A DNA stretch of 48,597 nucleotides from Fusobacterium_C necrophorum_A (GCF_004134945.1 NZ_SBAP01000020.1:1-48597); one strand, 5' to 3'. Numbered from the stretch's first letter, positions 1 through 9,100 are shown. Program-made: numbers and translations. Notes: a model not told the origin generated them from the letters alone.

Positions 1-112
1 TGAATATAGCTATGGGGGTACACCTAGACACATTCCGAACCTAGAAGTTAAGCCCATACACGCAGAAAGTACTTGGTTGGAAGCGACCCGGGAGGATATG
101 TCTTTGCCAAGC
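1..112 (+). rRNA. rrf: 5S ribosomal RNA, 5' end cut by the window
   Basis: The conserved 5S core is visible, including CCGAACCUAGAAGUUAAG and the late GACCCGGGAGGAU loop. The 3' strand of helix I (GCCAAGC) ends at 112. Its 5' partner would lie just before base 1, so a few nucleotides are missing. A T-rich run from 113 follows directly and probably acts as the rRNA operon terminator. Confidence 0.93.
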
Positions 113-126
113 TTTTTTTATTTTTT
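113..126 (+). terminator. T-tract ending the rRNA operon
   Basis: A run of T (with one A) begins straight after the 5S helix. The closing helix of 5S plus this U-tract gives an intrinsic terminator. Confidence 0.55.
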
Positions 127-161
127 GGAAATTTTTTTATGATAGCATCTCTGGGGAAATG

Positions 162-170
162 TGATATAAT
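162..170 (+). promoter_or_regulatory. Extended -10 promoter for the HD-domain gene
   Basis: TGATATAAT provides a TGN plus a perfect TATAAT box 22 bases before the ATG at 192. No good -35 box is seen 17 bases upstream, so it would depend on the extended -10. A Shine-Dalgarno AAGGATAAG precedes the start. Confidence 0.5.
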
Positions 171-191
171 AAGAGAAAAAAAGGATAAGTT

Positions 192-614
192 ATGATATTA
201 GCAAGACTGAGGCAAGCTTATATTTATTTTTTTGTGTCTTGGAATCAAAAGAAAGAGGAAGAAGTTAGAAATTTTTTGTCCAAAGAAGAATTTTTGATTT
301 TTCAGTCTATGACAAATTATGATAAAAATCATTCTTATTTCTTATGGAAAAAGATACGAAAGAGTGTGTTGAAGAATTTTATGATATATCATAAATTGGC
401 ATTATTACATGATTGTGGAAAAGAAGGAAAAGGTTTTATTGCCAGATGTTCTACTGTTTTATTGGGAAGAGAAAGAACAGGAGATACTCACAGTGAGATT
501 GCCTATAGAAAGTTACAGAATATAAATTTAGAGTTGGCAGAATTATGTCGACAACATCATCAATTACCAGAGACGTGGCAAATGAAAATATTTCAAAGCT
601 TGGATGATGAATAA
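192..614 (+). CDS. Small HD-domain protein (putative phosphohydrolase)
   Basis: This 140-residue protein carries KLALLHDCGK, with H73-D74, the metal-binding pair of the HD superfamily. A downstream histidine-rich stretch (RQHHQLP) could supply further metal ligands. HD proteins hydrolyse phosphate esters or nucleotides with bound divalent metal; the substrate here is unknown. There is no signal peptide, so it should be cytosolic. It starts the rightward housekeeping run and lies 21 bases before the radical SAM gene, suggesting co-transcription. It is short for an HD enzyme, and I see no partner domain. Confidence 0.75.
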   Translation: MILARLRQAYIYFFVSWNQKKEEEVRNFLSKEEFLIFQSMTNYDKNHSYFLWKKIRKSVLKNFMIYHKLALLHDCGKEGKGFIARCSTVLLGRERTGDTHSEIAYRKLQNINLELAELCRQHHQLPETWQMKIFQSLDDE

Positions 615-635
615 GAAAGGAAATACAGTACAGAA

Positions 636-2396
636 ATGACTCAAGTTAACATTGATAATTATTTATTGGAGATTTTAAAGCCCGGACAATATCTAGGAAA
701 TGAAATCAATAGTGTTCATAAGAATGAGTATAAAACACATATGTGTTTATTTTTTCCGGATATTTATGAAGTGGGAATGTCTAATTTAGGGATTCGAATT
801 TTATACAATCTTCTAAATAAGATGGATGAATTTTATTTAGAAAGAGGTTTTTGCCCTATGGAGGATTTAGAGGAAAAAATGAGGGCATATAAAATACCCA
901 TGTTTTCTTGGGAGACTAAAACTCCTTTAAAGGAGTTTGATATTGTTGGCTTCTCTCTTTCTTATGAAATGGCATATCCTAATGTATTGAATGCTTTAGA
1001 TTTAGCCGGAATTCCTTTTCGTTGGAAAGATAGGGGAGAGGAATATCCATTATTGATGGCGGGAGGAACCTGTATGATGAATCCCACGGTCATGGCTCCT
1101 TTTATGGACTATATTGTCATAGGAGATGGAGAGGATGTCATGCCTGAAATTGCCGGAATTATGATGAAATATCAAGGAAAAACAAAATTAGAGAAGTTAC
1201 AGGCAATTCAACATTTGGATGGCGTTTTTATACCGAGATTTCATGACGGAAAGGAAAAAATTCAAAGAGCTATTGTGGAAGATTTGAATGATACCAGTTA
1301 TTATGCGGAGCAAATTGTACCTTATATTGAAGTAGTTCACGATAGGGCTACCGTAGAGATACAAAGAGGTTGTTCGAGAGGTTGTCGTTTTTGTCAGGCA
1401 GGCATCGTATATCGTCCTGTGAGAGAAAGAAGTTTAGAAAAAAATCTGGAATTGATTGAGAAAATGATACAGGATACCGGATATTCGGAAGTATCTCTTT
1501 CTTCTTTGAGTAGCAGTGATTATAGCAATATTCATCAGTTAATTGCCGGAATTAAAGCAAATCCTTTGAATAAAAATGTCGGAGTTTCCTTGCCCTCACT
1601 GCGAATGAATCCTGATTCCGTGCGTGTAGCGGAAAGTATTAGTGGAGGAAAGCGTACAGGATTTACTTTTGCACCCGAAGCCGGCTCACAAAGAATGAGA
1701 GATATTATCAATAAGGGAGTTACGGAGGAAGAAATTTTATCAACGGCGAAAGAAGCAGTCCAAGCAGGGTGGGATAACTTAAAGTTTTATTTTATGATAG
1801 GCTTACCTTTTGAAACGGAAGAAGATGTACTAGCCATCCATGGATTAGCCAAAAAAGTCATGTTTCAATGTAGACCTATTTCAAAGAGAGTACAGGTGAC
1901 GGTAAGTGTTTCTAATTTTGTACCCAAGCCTCATACTCCTTTTGCTTGGCAAAAACAAATGGGATTTGAAGAAATGCACCACAAACATACTTTATTAAAA
2001 GAGGTTTTTCGAGGCTTTAAAGGAGTGAGCTTAAAAATACATGATCCTAAGAAATCATATTTGGAAGGATTTTTATCCAGAGGAGATGAAAAAATTTCGG
2101 ATTTAGTGGAGCTGGCTTTTCGAAAAGGGGTAAAATTGGATGATTATCGTGATAATTTTGAGCTTTGGAAAAATGCTATGGACGAATTGGGAATTCAAGA
2201 GGAAGAATATTTAGGAGAACGATCTATACAAACTACCTTTCCATGGGATTTTGTAGATACCGGTGTGAAAAAATCTTTTTTATTAGAAGAGTGGGAAAAA
2301 GCGAAGCAAGAAGCTCTTACTCCGGAATGTCGGGAAAAATGTTCTATGTGTGGGATGAGAGAACGTTTTCCGAAATGTTTAAAAATTTATAAGTAA
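636..2396 (+). CDS. B12-binding-like radical SAM protein (TIGR03960-type)
   Basis: The 586-residue protein has the radical SAM cluster motif CSRGCRFC with C246, C250 and C253, which would ligate a 4Fe-4S cluster and bind S-adenosylmethionine. About 240 residues precede it, beginning with a conserved PDIYEVGMSNLGIRIL stretch typical of the B12-binding-like N-terminal domain of this family. A Cys-rich C-terminus (CREKCSMCG) may bind another metal. Length and layout fit the TIGR03960 family, whose reaction is not established; members often sit next to a TIGR03936 partner, absent here. The start has a good Shine-Dalgarno (AAGAAAGGAAA). Confidence 0.88.
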   Translation: MTQVNIDNYLLEILKPGQYLGNEINSVHKNEYKTHMCLFFPDIYEVGMSNLGIRILYNLLNKMDEFYLERGFCPMEDLEEKMRAYKIPMFSWETKTPLKEFDIVGFSLSYEMAYPNVLNALDLAGIPFRWKDRGEEYPLLMAGGTCMMNPTVMAPFMDYIVIGDGEDVMPEIAGIMMKYQGKTKLEKLQAIQHLDGVFIPRFHDGKEKIQRAIVEDLNDTSYYAEQIVPYIEVVHDRATVEIQRGCSRGCRFCQAGIVYRPVRERSLEKNLELIEKMIQDTGYSEVSLSSLSSSDYSNIHQLIAGIKANPLNKNVGVSLPSLRMNPDSVRVAESISGGKRTGFTFAPEAGSQRMRDIINKGVTEEEILSTAKEAVQAGWDNLKFYFMIGLPFETEEDVLAIHGLAKKVMFQCRPISKRVQVTVSVSNFVPKPHTPFAWQKQMGFEEMHHKHTLLKEVFRGFKGVSLKIHDPKKSYLEGFLSRGDEKISDLVELAFRKGVKLDDYRDNFELWKNAMDELGIQEEEYLGERSIQTTFPWDFVDTGVKKSFLLEEWEKAKQEALTPECREKCSMCGMRERFPKCLKIYK

Positions 2397-2408
2397 AAGG
2401 AGAACATC

Positions 2409-3080
2409 ATGGTACATATTGGAAATGATTGGGATAAGGTATTGGAAGGAGAATTTCAGCAAGAATATTATCAAGAATTGCGAAAAATTTTGGTACGAGA
2501 ATATCGTTCCAAGAGAATTTTTCCACCTGCAGAGAAGATATTTAATGCATTAAAATGGACAAGTTATGCAGATTGTAAGGTTGTTCTGTTAGGACAGGAT
2601 CCCTATCACGGCTTGGGACAGGCTCACGGTCTTTCTTTTTCGGTTCCTAAAGGGCAGAGAATTCCTCCTTCTTTGCAAAATATGTATAAAGAATTGCAAG
2701 ACAGTTTAGGGCTCAGAGCTCCTCATCACGGTTGTTTAGAAAAATGGGCAGGACAAGGGGTTTTACTATTAAATACCTCTTTGACGGTGGTCGAAGGACA
2801 AGCATCCTCGCATTCAAAAATTGGTTGGGAAATTTTTACGGACCATGTGATTCAGAAGCTAAATGAAAGGGAAGAGCCGCTTATTTTTATTCTTTGGGGA
2901 AATCATGCGAGAAGCAAGAAAAAGTGGATTGATGCAAGGAAGCACTATATTTTAGAAGGAGTTCATCCCAGCCCTTTATCAGCGAGTCGTGGTTTTTTCG
3001 GTTGTGGACATTTTCGTCAAGTAAATGAAATATTGAGAAAACTTGGAAAACAAGAAATTGATTGGCAAATTGAAGATTAA
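2409..3080 (+). CDS. ung: Uracil-DNA glycosylase, family 1
   Basis: Family 1 UDG removes uracil from DNA to start base-excision repair. Both signature motifs are intact: the water-activating loop GQDPYHG with Asp64, and the DNA-intercalation loop HPSPLSASRG with His186, numbering close to the E. coli enzyme (D64, H187). The length, 223 residues, is normal for the family. It starts 12 bases after the radical SAM gene, with an AAAGGAGAAC Shine-Dalgarno, and is followed by murE with about 20 bases between. Confidence 0.97.
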   Translation: MVHIGNDWDKVLEGEFQQEYYQELRKILVREYRSKRIFPPAEKIFNALKWTSYADCKVVLLGQDPYHGLGQAHGLSFSVPKGQRIPPSLQNMYKELQDSLGLRAPHHGCLEKWAGQGVLLLNTSLTVVEGQASSHSKIGWEIFTDHVIQKLNEREEPLIFILWGNHARSKKKWIDARKHYILEGVHPSPLSASRGFFGCGHFRQVNEILRKLGKQEIDWQIED

Positions 3081-3102
3081 AATGAAAAAAGGAGAATTTC
3101 CA

Positions 3103-4554
3103 ATGAATAAATTTATGAATAAAATATTAGAAGGGCTGGAATACACAGTTTTGCAAGAGCCTGAAATTAATACTTTTACAGGAATGGAACATGATTCCAG
3201 AAAGATAGTAGAAGGAAATATTTTTATAGCTTTAGAAGGAGATGTGGCAGACGGGCATAGTTTTATTGATATGGCCATTCAAAAAGGCGCTAGATTGGTT
3301 TTTGTTTCCAAAGAAGTTTCTTGTCAGCAGGGAATTGGATATATCCTGATTAAAAATTTGAGAAAACATTTGGGCGTTCTAGCCTCCAACTTTTATGATT
3401 GGCCACAAAGAAAGTTGAAAATATTAGGAGTGACAGGAACTAACGGAAAAACAACGACAACATATTTGTTGGAACAATTATTGGGAGAAGAAAAAGTTGC
3501 TCGTTTTGGAACGATTGAATATAAAATAGGAAAAGAAGTGATAGAAGCTCCGAATACTACTCCGGAATCCCTGGATTTAATAAAAATGATAAAAAAAGCC
3601 TATGATCAGGGTTTGGAGTATATTGTGATGGAAGTCAGCTCTCATGCTTTGGAGTTGGGACGAGTCAATATGTTGGAATTTGATGGCGCCATTTTTACTA
3701 ATTTGACTTTGGATCATTTGGATTATCATAAGACAATGGAACAGTATTTTATGGCAAAACGAAAGTTATTCTTAAAACTTCGAGGGAAAGGAATTAAAAT
3801 TTTTAATATTGATGACAGCTATGGAAAAAGACTGTGGAAAGAATTTCATGGAGTTTCCTATGGAACGGACAAAGCTGATGTACAAGGAAAAATTTTAGCT
3901 TTTGAAGGAGGAAGAGAACGAGCTGAAATTTCTCTTTTTCAAGAAAAAAAAGAATGTAGGATTCAAATTTTGGGAGGATTTAACTTATACAATCTTTTAG
4001 GAAGTATTGCTTTAGTCAAAGAATTGGGAATGTCCAATCAAGAAATTTTTGATAAATTGGAACAGTTACAAGGAGCTCCCGGAAGATTTGAAACCTTAGA
4101 TTGCGGTCAAGACTATATGGTTATCATCGACTATGCCCATACAGGAGATGCTTTGGAAAATATTTTGCAAGCCGTACAGGAGATAAAGAGTGGAAAAATC
4201 ATTACAATTTTTGGTTGCGGAGGGGATAGGGATCCGAGAAAAAGACCAATTATGGCAGAGATTGCGGAGCGATACAGCGATTTTGTTGTATTAACCTCTG
4301 ATAATCCGAGAACAGAAAATCCGGAAAGCATATTAGAGGAAGTAAAAAGTGGATTTACAAAAGAAAACCATATTTGTATCTTAGAAAGAGCGGAAGCCAT
4401 TGCAGAGGGAATTCGGAGAGCAAACAAAGGAGACATGGTGTTGATTGCCGGGAAAGGGCATGAAACCTATCAAATTTTGGGAAGAAAAAAATATCATTTT
4501 GATGATAGAGAGTTCGCAAGGCGAGAAATTGTATTCCGAAAACAAGGGAGGTAA
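3103..4554 (+). CDS. murE: UDP-MurNAc-tripeptide synthetase MurE
   Basis: MurE adds the third residue to UDP-MurNAc-L-Ala-D-Glu in cytosolic peptidoglycan synthesis. The Mur-ligase P-loop GVTGTNGKTTTT lies near residues 110-120, and the substrate-selecting motif DNPR is at 400-403. In characterised enzymes DNPR goes with meso-diaminopimelate; fusobacteria are known to use meso-lanthionine or diaminopimelate, so either may be the substrate. I chose the ATG at 3103 because AAAAAAGGAG precedes it; an in-frame ATG at 3043 would overlap the end of ung and lacks a ribosome site. This gives 483 residues. The stop is 4 bases before the kdsA start. Confidence 0.95.
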   Translation: MNKFMNKILEGLEYTVLQEPEINTFTGMEHDSRKIVEGNIFIALEGDVADGHSFIDMAIQKGARLVFVSKEVSCQQGIGYILIKNLRKHLGVLASNFYDWPQRKLKILGVTGTNGKTTTTYLLEQLLGEEKVARFGTIEYKIGKEVIEAPNTTPESLDLIKMIKKAYDQGLEYIVMEVSSHALELGRVNMLEFDGAIFTNLTLDHLDYHKTMEQYFMAKRKLFLKLRGKGIKIFNIDDSYGKRLWKEFHGVSYGTDKADVQGKILAFEGGRERAEISLFQEKKECRIQILGGFNLYNLLGSIALVKELGMSNQEIFDKLEQLQGAPGRFETLDCGQDYMVIIDYAHTGDALENILQAVQEIKSGKIITIFGCGGDRDPRKRPIMAEIAERYSDFVVLTSDNPRTENPESILEEVKSGFTKENHICILERAEAIAEGIRRANKGDMVLIAGKGHETYQILGRKKYHFDDREFARREIVFRKQGR

Positions 4555-4558
4555 GAGG

Positions 4559-5395
4559 ATGATACAAGATACAAAAGTAGTAAAGGTAGGAGAAAATGTT
4601 ACAATCGGAGGGAAAAAACGCTTTACCCTGATTGCAGGACCTTGTGTTATGGAATCACAGGAATTGATGTTGGAAGTAGCGGGAAAAATCAGTTCTCTTT
4701 GTAAAAAATTAGGAATAGATTATATTTTTAAGGCATCTTTTGACAAAGCAAATCGTTCCTCAATTCACTCTTATCGAGGACCCGGTTTGGAAGAAGGATT
4801 GAAAATGCTTCAAAAAGTAAAAGACGCTTACAGAGTTCCGGTGGTAACGGATATTCATGAACCATGGCAATGTGAAAAAGTGGCTCAAGTTGCAGATTTA
4901 TTACAAATACCGGCCTTTTTGTGTCGACAGACAGATTTGTTGATTGCAGCAGCTGCAACAGGAAAGCCTGTGAACATTAAAAAAGGACAATTTTTAGCTC
5001 CTTGGGATATGAAAAATGTCGTTGTAAAAATGGAAGAAAGTGGAAATGAAGGAATTTTACTTTGTGAAAGAGGGAGCACTTTTGGATATAACAATATGGT
5101 AGTGGATATGCGTTCTTTATTGGAAATGAGAAAATTCGGATATCCTGTCGTTTTTGATGTAACTCATGCAGTGCAAAAACCGGGGGGACTGGGGACGGCA
5201 ACTTCAGGAGATCGAGAATATGTGTATCCATTGATGAGAGCAGGTCTGGCTGTTGGTGTGGATGCTATTTTTGCCGAAGTGCATCCGAATCCGGAAGTTG
5301 CAAAGTCAGACGGACCGAATATGTTGTATCTAAAGGATTTGGAAGACATTTTAAAAGTAGCGATTCAAATAGATGATTTGGTAAAAAACTACTAA
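4559..5395 (+). CDS. kdsA: 3-deoxy-8-phosphooctulonate (Kdo-8-P) synthase
   Basis: KdsA condenses phosphoenolpyruvate with arabinose 5-phosphate to make Kdo-8-P for the lipopolysaccharide inner core. Diagnostic stretches are FTLIAGPCVMES near the N-terminus, PAFLCRQTDLL, GNEGILLCERGSTFGYNNMV, VVFDVTHAVQ and a DAIFAEVHPNPEVAKSDGPN end. The 278-residue length from the ATG at 4559 matches the family; upstream in-frame starts lie inside murE, while GGGAGGTAAGAGG directly precedes this ATG. The protein shows an outer-membrane, LPS-making host. A terminator follows at 5411. Confidence 0.96.
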   Translation: MIQDTKVVKVGENVTIGGKKRFTLIAGPCVMESQELMLEVAGKISSLCKKLGIDYIFKASFDKANRSSIHSYRGPGLEEGLKMLQKVKDAYRVPVVTDIHEPWQCEKVAQVADLLQIPAFLCRQTDLLIAAAATGKPVNIKKGQFLAPWDMKNVVVKMEESGNEGILLCERGSTFGYNNMVVDMRSLLEMRKFGYPVVFDVTHAVQKPGGLGTATSGDREYVYPLMRAGLAVGVDAIFAEVHPNPEVAKSDGPNMLYLKDLEDILKVAIQIDDLVKNY

Positions 5396-5410
5396 GAGAA
5401 AAGAACAGAA

Positions 5411-5447
5411 AACCGTTTCAAATATCATGTTTTGAAATGGTTTTTTT
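5411..5447 (+). terminator. Intrinsic terminator after kdsA
   Basis: AACCGTTTCAAA pairs with TTTGAAATGGTT (one G-T wobble) across an 8-base loop and runs into seven T. It ends the ung-murE-kdsA run and shows that the next gene starts downstream of it. Confidence 0.85.
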
Positions 5448-5473
5448 GTATCAAACAGAGGGAAGGGATTTTT

Positions 5474-6241
5474 ATGAAGTTAGAGTTTGTAAAAATAAAT
5501 CCTGTAGAGAATATGACAGTCTTAGTGAAAACGAAAATAAACAGGGAAAATTATGCTGAAGTTTCAAGATATTTAATGGAATATGGAAATGTATATTGTG
5601 AGCAGGTCGGTTTTATAGAGGGGCAACATCTGCAAATGATGGGGGGAGAATTTTGCGGGAATGCCTCTCGAAGTTTTGCTGCCTACCTTGCTTTTCAGGA
5701 TGAGGACTTTCAAAAGGAAAAGAATTATGAGATTACTTGTTCCGGATATTCTAAAACACTATCAGTTTGGGTAAGACAGGGAGAAAAAGAACATCAATTT
5801 TTGGCAAAAATTGCTATGCCGGAAATCCTTTCGATGAAGAAAGAAGACATCATAATGGGAGAAAGAAGCATTTCTGTATATCGAGTTTGTCTAGAAGGAA
5901 TTATTCATTTTATCCTTGAAGAAAAGCCGAAGACCGAGATAGTAAATGTATTTCAGAAATATATGGAGAAGGAAGAGTATGAAGCCTTTGGTCTTATGTT
6001 TTTCGAGAAAGAAAAATGTAGGATGACTCCTTATGTGCAAGTAAAAGGAATCAGTGGCGTTTGGGAAAGAAGTTGTGCTTCCGGGACGACAGCTTTAGGA
6101 TATTATTTACGAGAGAAATATCAAATGCAAAGAGCAAATATTCAGCAACCGGGAGGATATTTGGAAGTCAGTTTGGAAGGGGAACAAGTCTTTATTGACG
6201 GCTTGGTGAAAATAGTAGCTGAAGGAGAGGCTTTTTTCTAA
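5474..6241 (+). CDS. DapF-fold cofactor-independent amino-acid racemase/epimerase
   Basis: The 255-residue protein has the two catalytic cysteines of the diaminopimelate-epimerase fold: GGEFCGNASRS with C61 and RSCASGTTAL with C201. These give the two-base, PLP-free racemisation mechanism. The second motif lacks the GETLACGTG form of canonical DapF, so substrate specificity probably differs. A PLP-independent histidine racemase related to DapF is known from F. nucleatum and is the best candidate; lanthionine or diaminopimelate epimerisation is an alternative. The start at 5474 follows AGGGAAGGG; an earlier in-frame start lies inside the kdsA terminator. Confidence 0.75.
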   Translation: MKLEFVKINPVENMTVLVKTKINRENYAEVSRYLMEYGNVYCEQVGFIEGQHLQMMGGEFCGNASRSFAAYLAFQDEDFQKEKNYEITCSGYSKTLSVWVRQGEKEHQFLAKIAMPEILSMKKEDIIMGERSISVYRVCLEGIIHFILEEKPKTEIVNVFQKYMEKEEYEAFGLMFFEKEKCRMTPYVQVKGISGVWERSCASGTTALGYYLREKYQMQRANIQQPGGYLEVSLEGEQVFIDGLVKIVAEGEAFF

Positions 6242-6360
6242 AGAGTTTCAAAATGATTCATTTAGAAATAGCCCCTTGTATATAAAGCCGGAAAGCAACA
6301 ATGTAATAACATAATTTATAAAAGATTATAAATGCATAATTTTTACACATTTTTACTTTG

Positions 6361-7185
6361 CTATACCTTTTTAATCTCAAAATCACAGGAAAGAATTTCT
6401 CCATATCGTAATTGATTTCTCATGGATTGAACAACGGTATCCAATTCTTCCAATTTTCCCAAAATTTCTTTTTCTTCCGGGTTTGATTCCATGATTTTTG
6501 CAATTCCTCCATTTTTGATGATAATTCGACGATTTCCCATTAAAGCTAGAATAGGGTCATGGGTTGCCATTAACACGATTTTATTGTTTCCGACCAACAG
6601 GTCTAAAGCTTTTTTTCGATCAATTCCCGCATTTTCAATTTCATCAATCAAGACAATGGGAGAAGAACTTAAAATAGCAGTGTCAGCAATCATCAAGGCT
6701 CGGGATTGTCCTCCACTCAAACTGGTAATAGGAGTGTCCAGTGTAAATTTTTCTCCTGCCAAGTCATTCGCTTGTTTGAAGATTCTTTGAATCACTTCTT
6801 CTCGTCTAGGAACCAATCGACTTTCTGCATGTAGATCCAAGAAATCTCGAACAGACAAATCCATCACAAAATTCATATTTTGGGATAGCTGAGCGACTAA
6901 TTTGTGGCTGGGAGAAAATCGTTTTTTGGAATCCATAGGCTTGCCGTTGACTAAGATGTTTCTTTTGGTGGGAGTGTCTCCTTGAGCTCCCCATTCAATA
7001 TCGGCAAGCAAACGACTTTTTCCGGAACCGGTAGGTCCTACAATGGCGACAATTTCTCCTGTCTTGATTGAGAGAGAATCGAAGTTTTCTTTTTCTCCCA
7101 ATTTATTATATCCTGCTACAATCGTAATTTCTTCTATTTTCTCTTCCTGAATTCCTAAGATATTCATTAAGTTTAATTCTTCCAT
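6361..7185 (-). CDS. ABC-type ATPase of a permease-less cassette
   Basis: This 274-residue protein has Walker A GPTGSGKS, a signature LSGGQSRAL, Walker B PIVLIDEIENAG and a switch histidine in LMATHDP, so it is a complete ABC nucleotide-binding domain. The glutamate after Walker B is present, so ATP hydrolysis is expected. Its gene begins immediately after the G3E GTPase stop, using an AGGATT site inside that gene, so the two are translationally linked. No membrane permease is encoded nearby, so transport is uncertain; it could instead drive a conformational step in cofactor handling. Confidence 0.85.
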   Translation of the reverse strand: MEELNLMNILGIQEEKIEEITIVAGYNKLGEKENFDSLSIKTGEIVAIVGPTGSGKSRLLADIEWGAQGDTPTKRNILVNGKPMDSKKRFSPSHKLVAQLSQNMNFVMDLSVRDFLDLHAESRLVPRREEVIQRIFKQANDLAGEKFTLDTPITSLSGGQSRALMIADTAILSSSPIVLIDEIENAGIDRKKALDLLVGNNKIVLMATHDPILALMGNRRIIIKNGGIAKIMESNPEEKEILGKLEELDTVVQSMRNQLRYGEILSCDFEIKKV

Positions 7186-7878
7186 CTAATCCTCCCAATT
7201 TATTTTTCGAATGTTTCCCATTTGATAGGAAGTTCCAATTCTGGTTTCTCCCAAGCAATAGGAGCAAACGGCGGATGGAACGGAAAAACGCAATTTCTTT
7301 TCGACTACAGTATCGATCTCATGATTTCCTTCCATAACCAAATTCGCAAATTCAAAACTTCCCTGTCCTGTTAATCCATTGACATGCAAAATGGCAGCTC
7401 TAGGATTGACGATTTGGACTCTAGCTGCAAAAACTTCCCGTTCTGCTTGGGAAACAATATCCCCTTTTGTGATGACGATAATATCCGCTGTTTTAATCAT
7501 AGGTCCGATTTTTTTAGGGGTGTTAATCCCACTTAGGTTATCGATCACACAGATTGCTTTAATTTCCTTGATATAAGGGGAACAACGATTGCATAGTCCT
7601 GCACTTTCCGTGATAAGAAGATCCAAGCCTTGTTTTCTTCCCCATTGAACGACTTCTTCAATATTACTGACAAAGAAGTGATCAGGACATACAGAACCGG
7701 ACAAGCCTTTTTTTACCGGAATTCCCATTTTTTCATAAAGAATATCATCTTCTGTGTAAAGGCAGTCAAATTTGACCACACCGACTTTCATTCCCTGTTG
7801 TTTTAAATTTTCAATGGTTTTTAAGATCAAAGAGGTCTTTCCTGAAGAAGGAGGACCTGAAATAGTAATGAATTTCAT
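7186..7878 (-). CDS. G3E-family GTPase (HypB/CobW-like), cysteine-rich
   Basis: The 230-residue protein has a P-loop GPPSSGKTSL at the N-terminus, a central ITESAGLC that fits the ESxG magnesium motif of G3E GTPases, and VITKGD as a base-recognition motif. G3E proteins such as HypB, UreG and CobW deliver metals to enzymes. Two cysteine pairs, CNRC and CSYC near the C-terminus, could bind metal or an Fe-S cluster. The gene overlaps its upstream neighbour by 4 bases (ATGA) and abuts the ABC ATPase gene. The client is unknown; the context suggests a metal- or cofactor-handling cassette. Confidence 0.75.
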   Translation of the reverse strand: MKFITISGPPSSGKTSLILKTIENLKQQGMKVGVVKFDCLYTEDDILYEKMGIPVKKGLSGSVCPDHFFVSNIEEVVQWGRKQGLDLLITESAGLCNRCSPYIKEIKAICVIDNLSGINTPKKIGPMIKTADIIVITKGDIVSQAEREVFAARVQIVNPRAAILHVNGLTGQGSFEFANLVMEGNHEIDTVVEKKLRFSVPSAVCSYCLGETRIGTSYQMGNIRKINWED

Positions 7879-9074
7879 AAATGTTTCGCCCCTTTCCTAA
7901 ACCAAGTTTCACAGTCTTGTAATAATTCTCCCATGTTGTGAGAATAGATGAAGTCCCAACCAATCCAGACAAACGGTTTTCCTGCTGTTGGATTTTCCAC
8001 TTCCGGATGAACGCTCGGGAATAATCCTTGATGAGAAATAATGTTTCCTACTTCTTTTCCTGCCATAAAGTTTACAATGGGTTTTAATTCTTCTCTTCTA
8101 TTTTTCTTTGTTAACATAAAGATAGGAGAAATGATAGCCCCTTCTTTTGGCCAAACTACTTGCATAGGACCGTTTTCTTTAATCATCTTCGAGAAGAAGA
8201 AAGGCATAATGGTAATAGCGGGTTCTTTTGCATCTACCATTTGTGCCGGATGTAGGTTTGATAATAGAGATTTTCCTAATTTTGTAACTCCTTCCTGTCC
8301 ATATAATTTATAGATATGTACCAGAATGGAGTTAAATAAATCAAAATCTGCAATAGGTAAAGAAATAGAGTGCTCAAATTCGTCTGATAGAATATCCGAC
8401 CAAGATTCCGGTACTTTTCGACTTCCCAAAGCCGCCTTATTGACTAAGAAAATAGCCGGAACGACCCCAATCATGGAATAATCTCCTTTGGGATCTTTCA
8501 AGGAAATGTGTTCATTTTCAAAATCGGTATTATACTGTGTCAGTTCCGTCATATCCTCAAAGATACCCTCTGCTTTCCATTTTCCCATCCACTTGTTATC
8601 GAAAAAAAGATCGAATCCGGCAGATAGAAACATGTCCGCCAATTGGTCGACGTGATTTGCTTCAATGACATCTTTTTTTAGCCAAGCCAAGCCCGAAGAA
8701 GCTGCCTTTAATTCATAATTGACTTTTATGTCGGGATGGGCTTGCACAAAACTTTGAAATCCTTCCAATAAAGGAATACGAACGGGGCAGGGTAACAATC
8801 CTAATAAAGATAGGGCATTTTCTTTTTTTTCTTCTTTTTTCATTGTAATATCTGAAGTTTCCCGATTTGCCTTGATGCTTTCTTCCAAATAATTCACAAA
8901 AGCAGTGGCATCTATCTTTTTCAATTTCATAATCTCCGATAGAGGATAGGCTTCCAATATTTGTAATACTTTTTCATCTTCCAAACCTTGAATTCCTTGA
9001 TTTTCAAAAACGCCTTTGGTTTCAGGATACTTTGTGATAATTTCTTTTATATTCATAGATACCTTGATATACAT
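7875..9074 (-). CDS. Cytosolic substrate-binding-like protein with DUF1858-like N-terminus
   Basis: The first 60 or so residues (NIKEIITKYPETKGVFENQG onward) look like a DUF1858/ScdA_N-type helical domain. The rest resembles a type II ABC solute-binding protein of the iron/thiamine kind, with an extended binding-lobe pattern and VVPAIFLVNK and KEPAITIMPFF segments. There is no signal peptide or lipobox, so it should stay in the cytosol, which is odd for such a fold. I prefer the ATG at 9074, 8 bases after GGAG; the GTG at 9083 touches that ribosome site. It is the first gene of the three-gene unit. Confidence 0.7.
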   Translation of the reverse strand: MYIKVSMNIKEIITKYPETKGVFENQGIQGLEDEKVLQILEAYPLSEIMKLKKIDATAFVNYLEESIKANRETSDITMKKEEKKENALSLLGLLPCPVRIPLLEGFQSFVQAHPDIKVNYELKAASSGLAWLKKDVIEANHVDQLADMFLSAGFDLFFDNKWMGKWKAEGIFEDMTELTQYNTDFENEHISLKDPKGDYSMIGVVPAIFLVNKAALGSRKVPESWSDILSDEFEHSISLPIADFDLFNSILVHIYKLYGQEGVTKLGKSLLSNLHPAQMVDAKEPAITIMPFFFSKMIKENGPMQVVWPKEGAIISPIFMLTKKNRREELKPIVNFMAGKEVGNIISHQGLFPSVHPEVENPTAGKPFVWIGWDFIYSHNMGELLQDCETWFRKGAKHL

Positions 9075-9100
9075 ACATGTCACTCCTTTATTTTTTTTCT

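Noticed and set aside
5432..5473. Upstream TTG start for the DapF-like racemase
   Set aside because: It lies within the terminator stem of kdsA and lacks a ribosome site; the ATG at 5474 has one.
6242..6360. RNA gene or promoter in the convergent gap
   Set aside because: The gap is AT-rich with no convincing promoter, stem with T-run or ORF.
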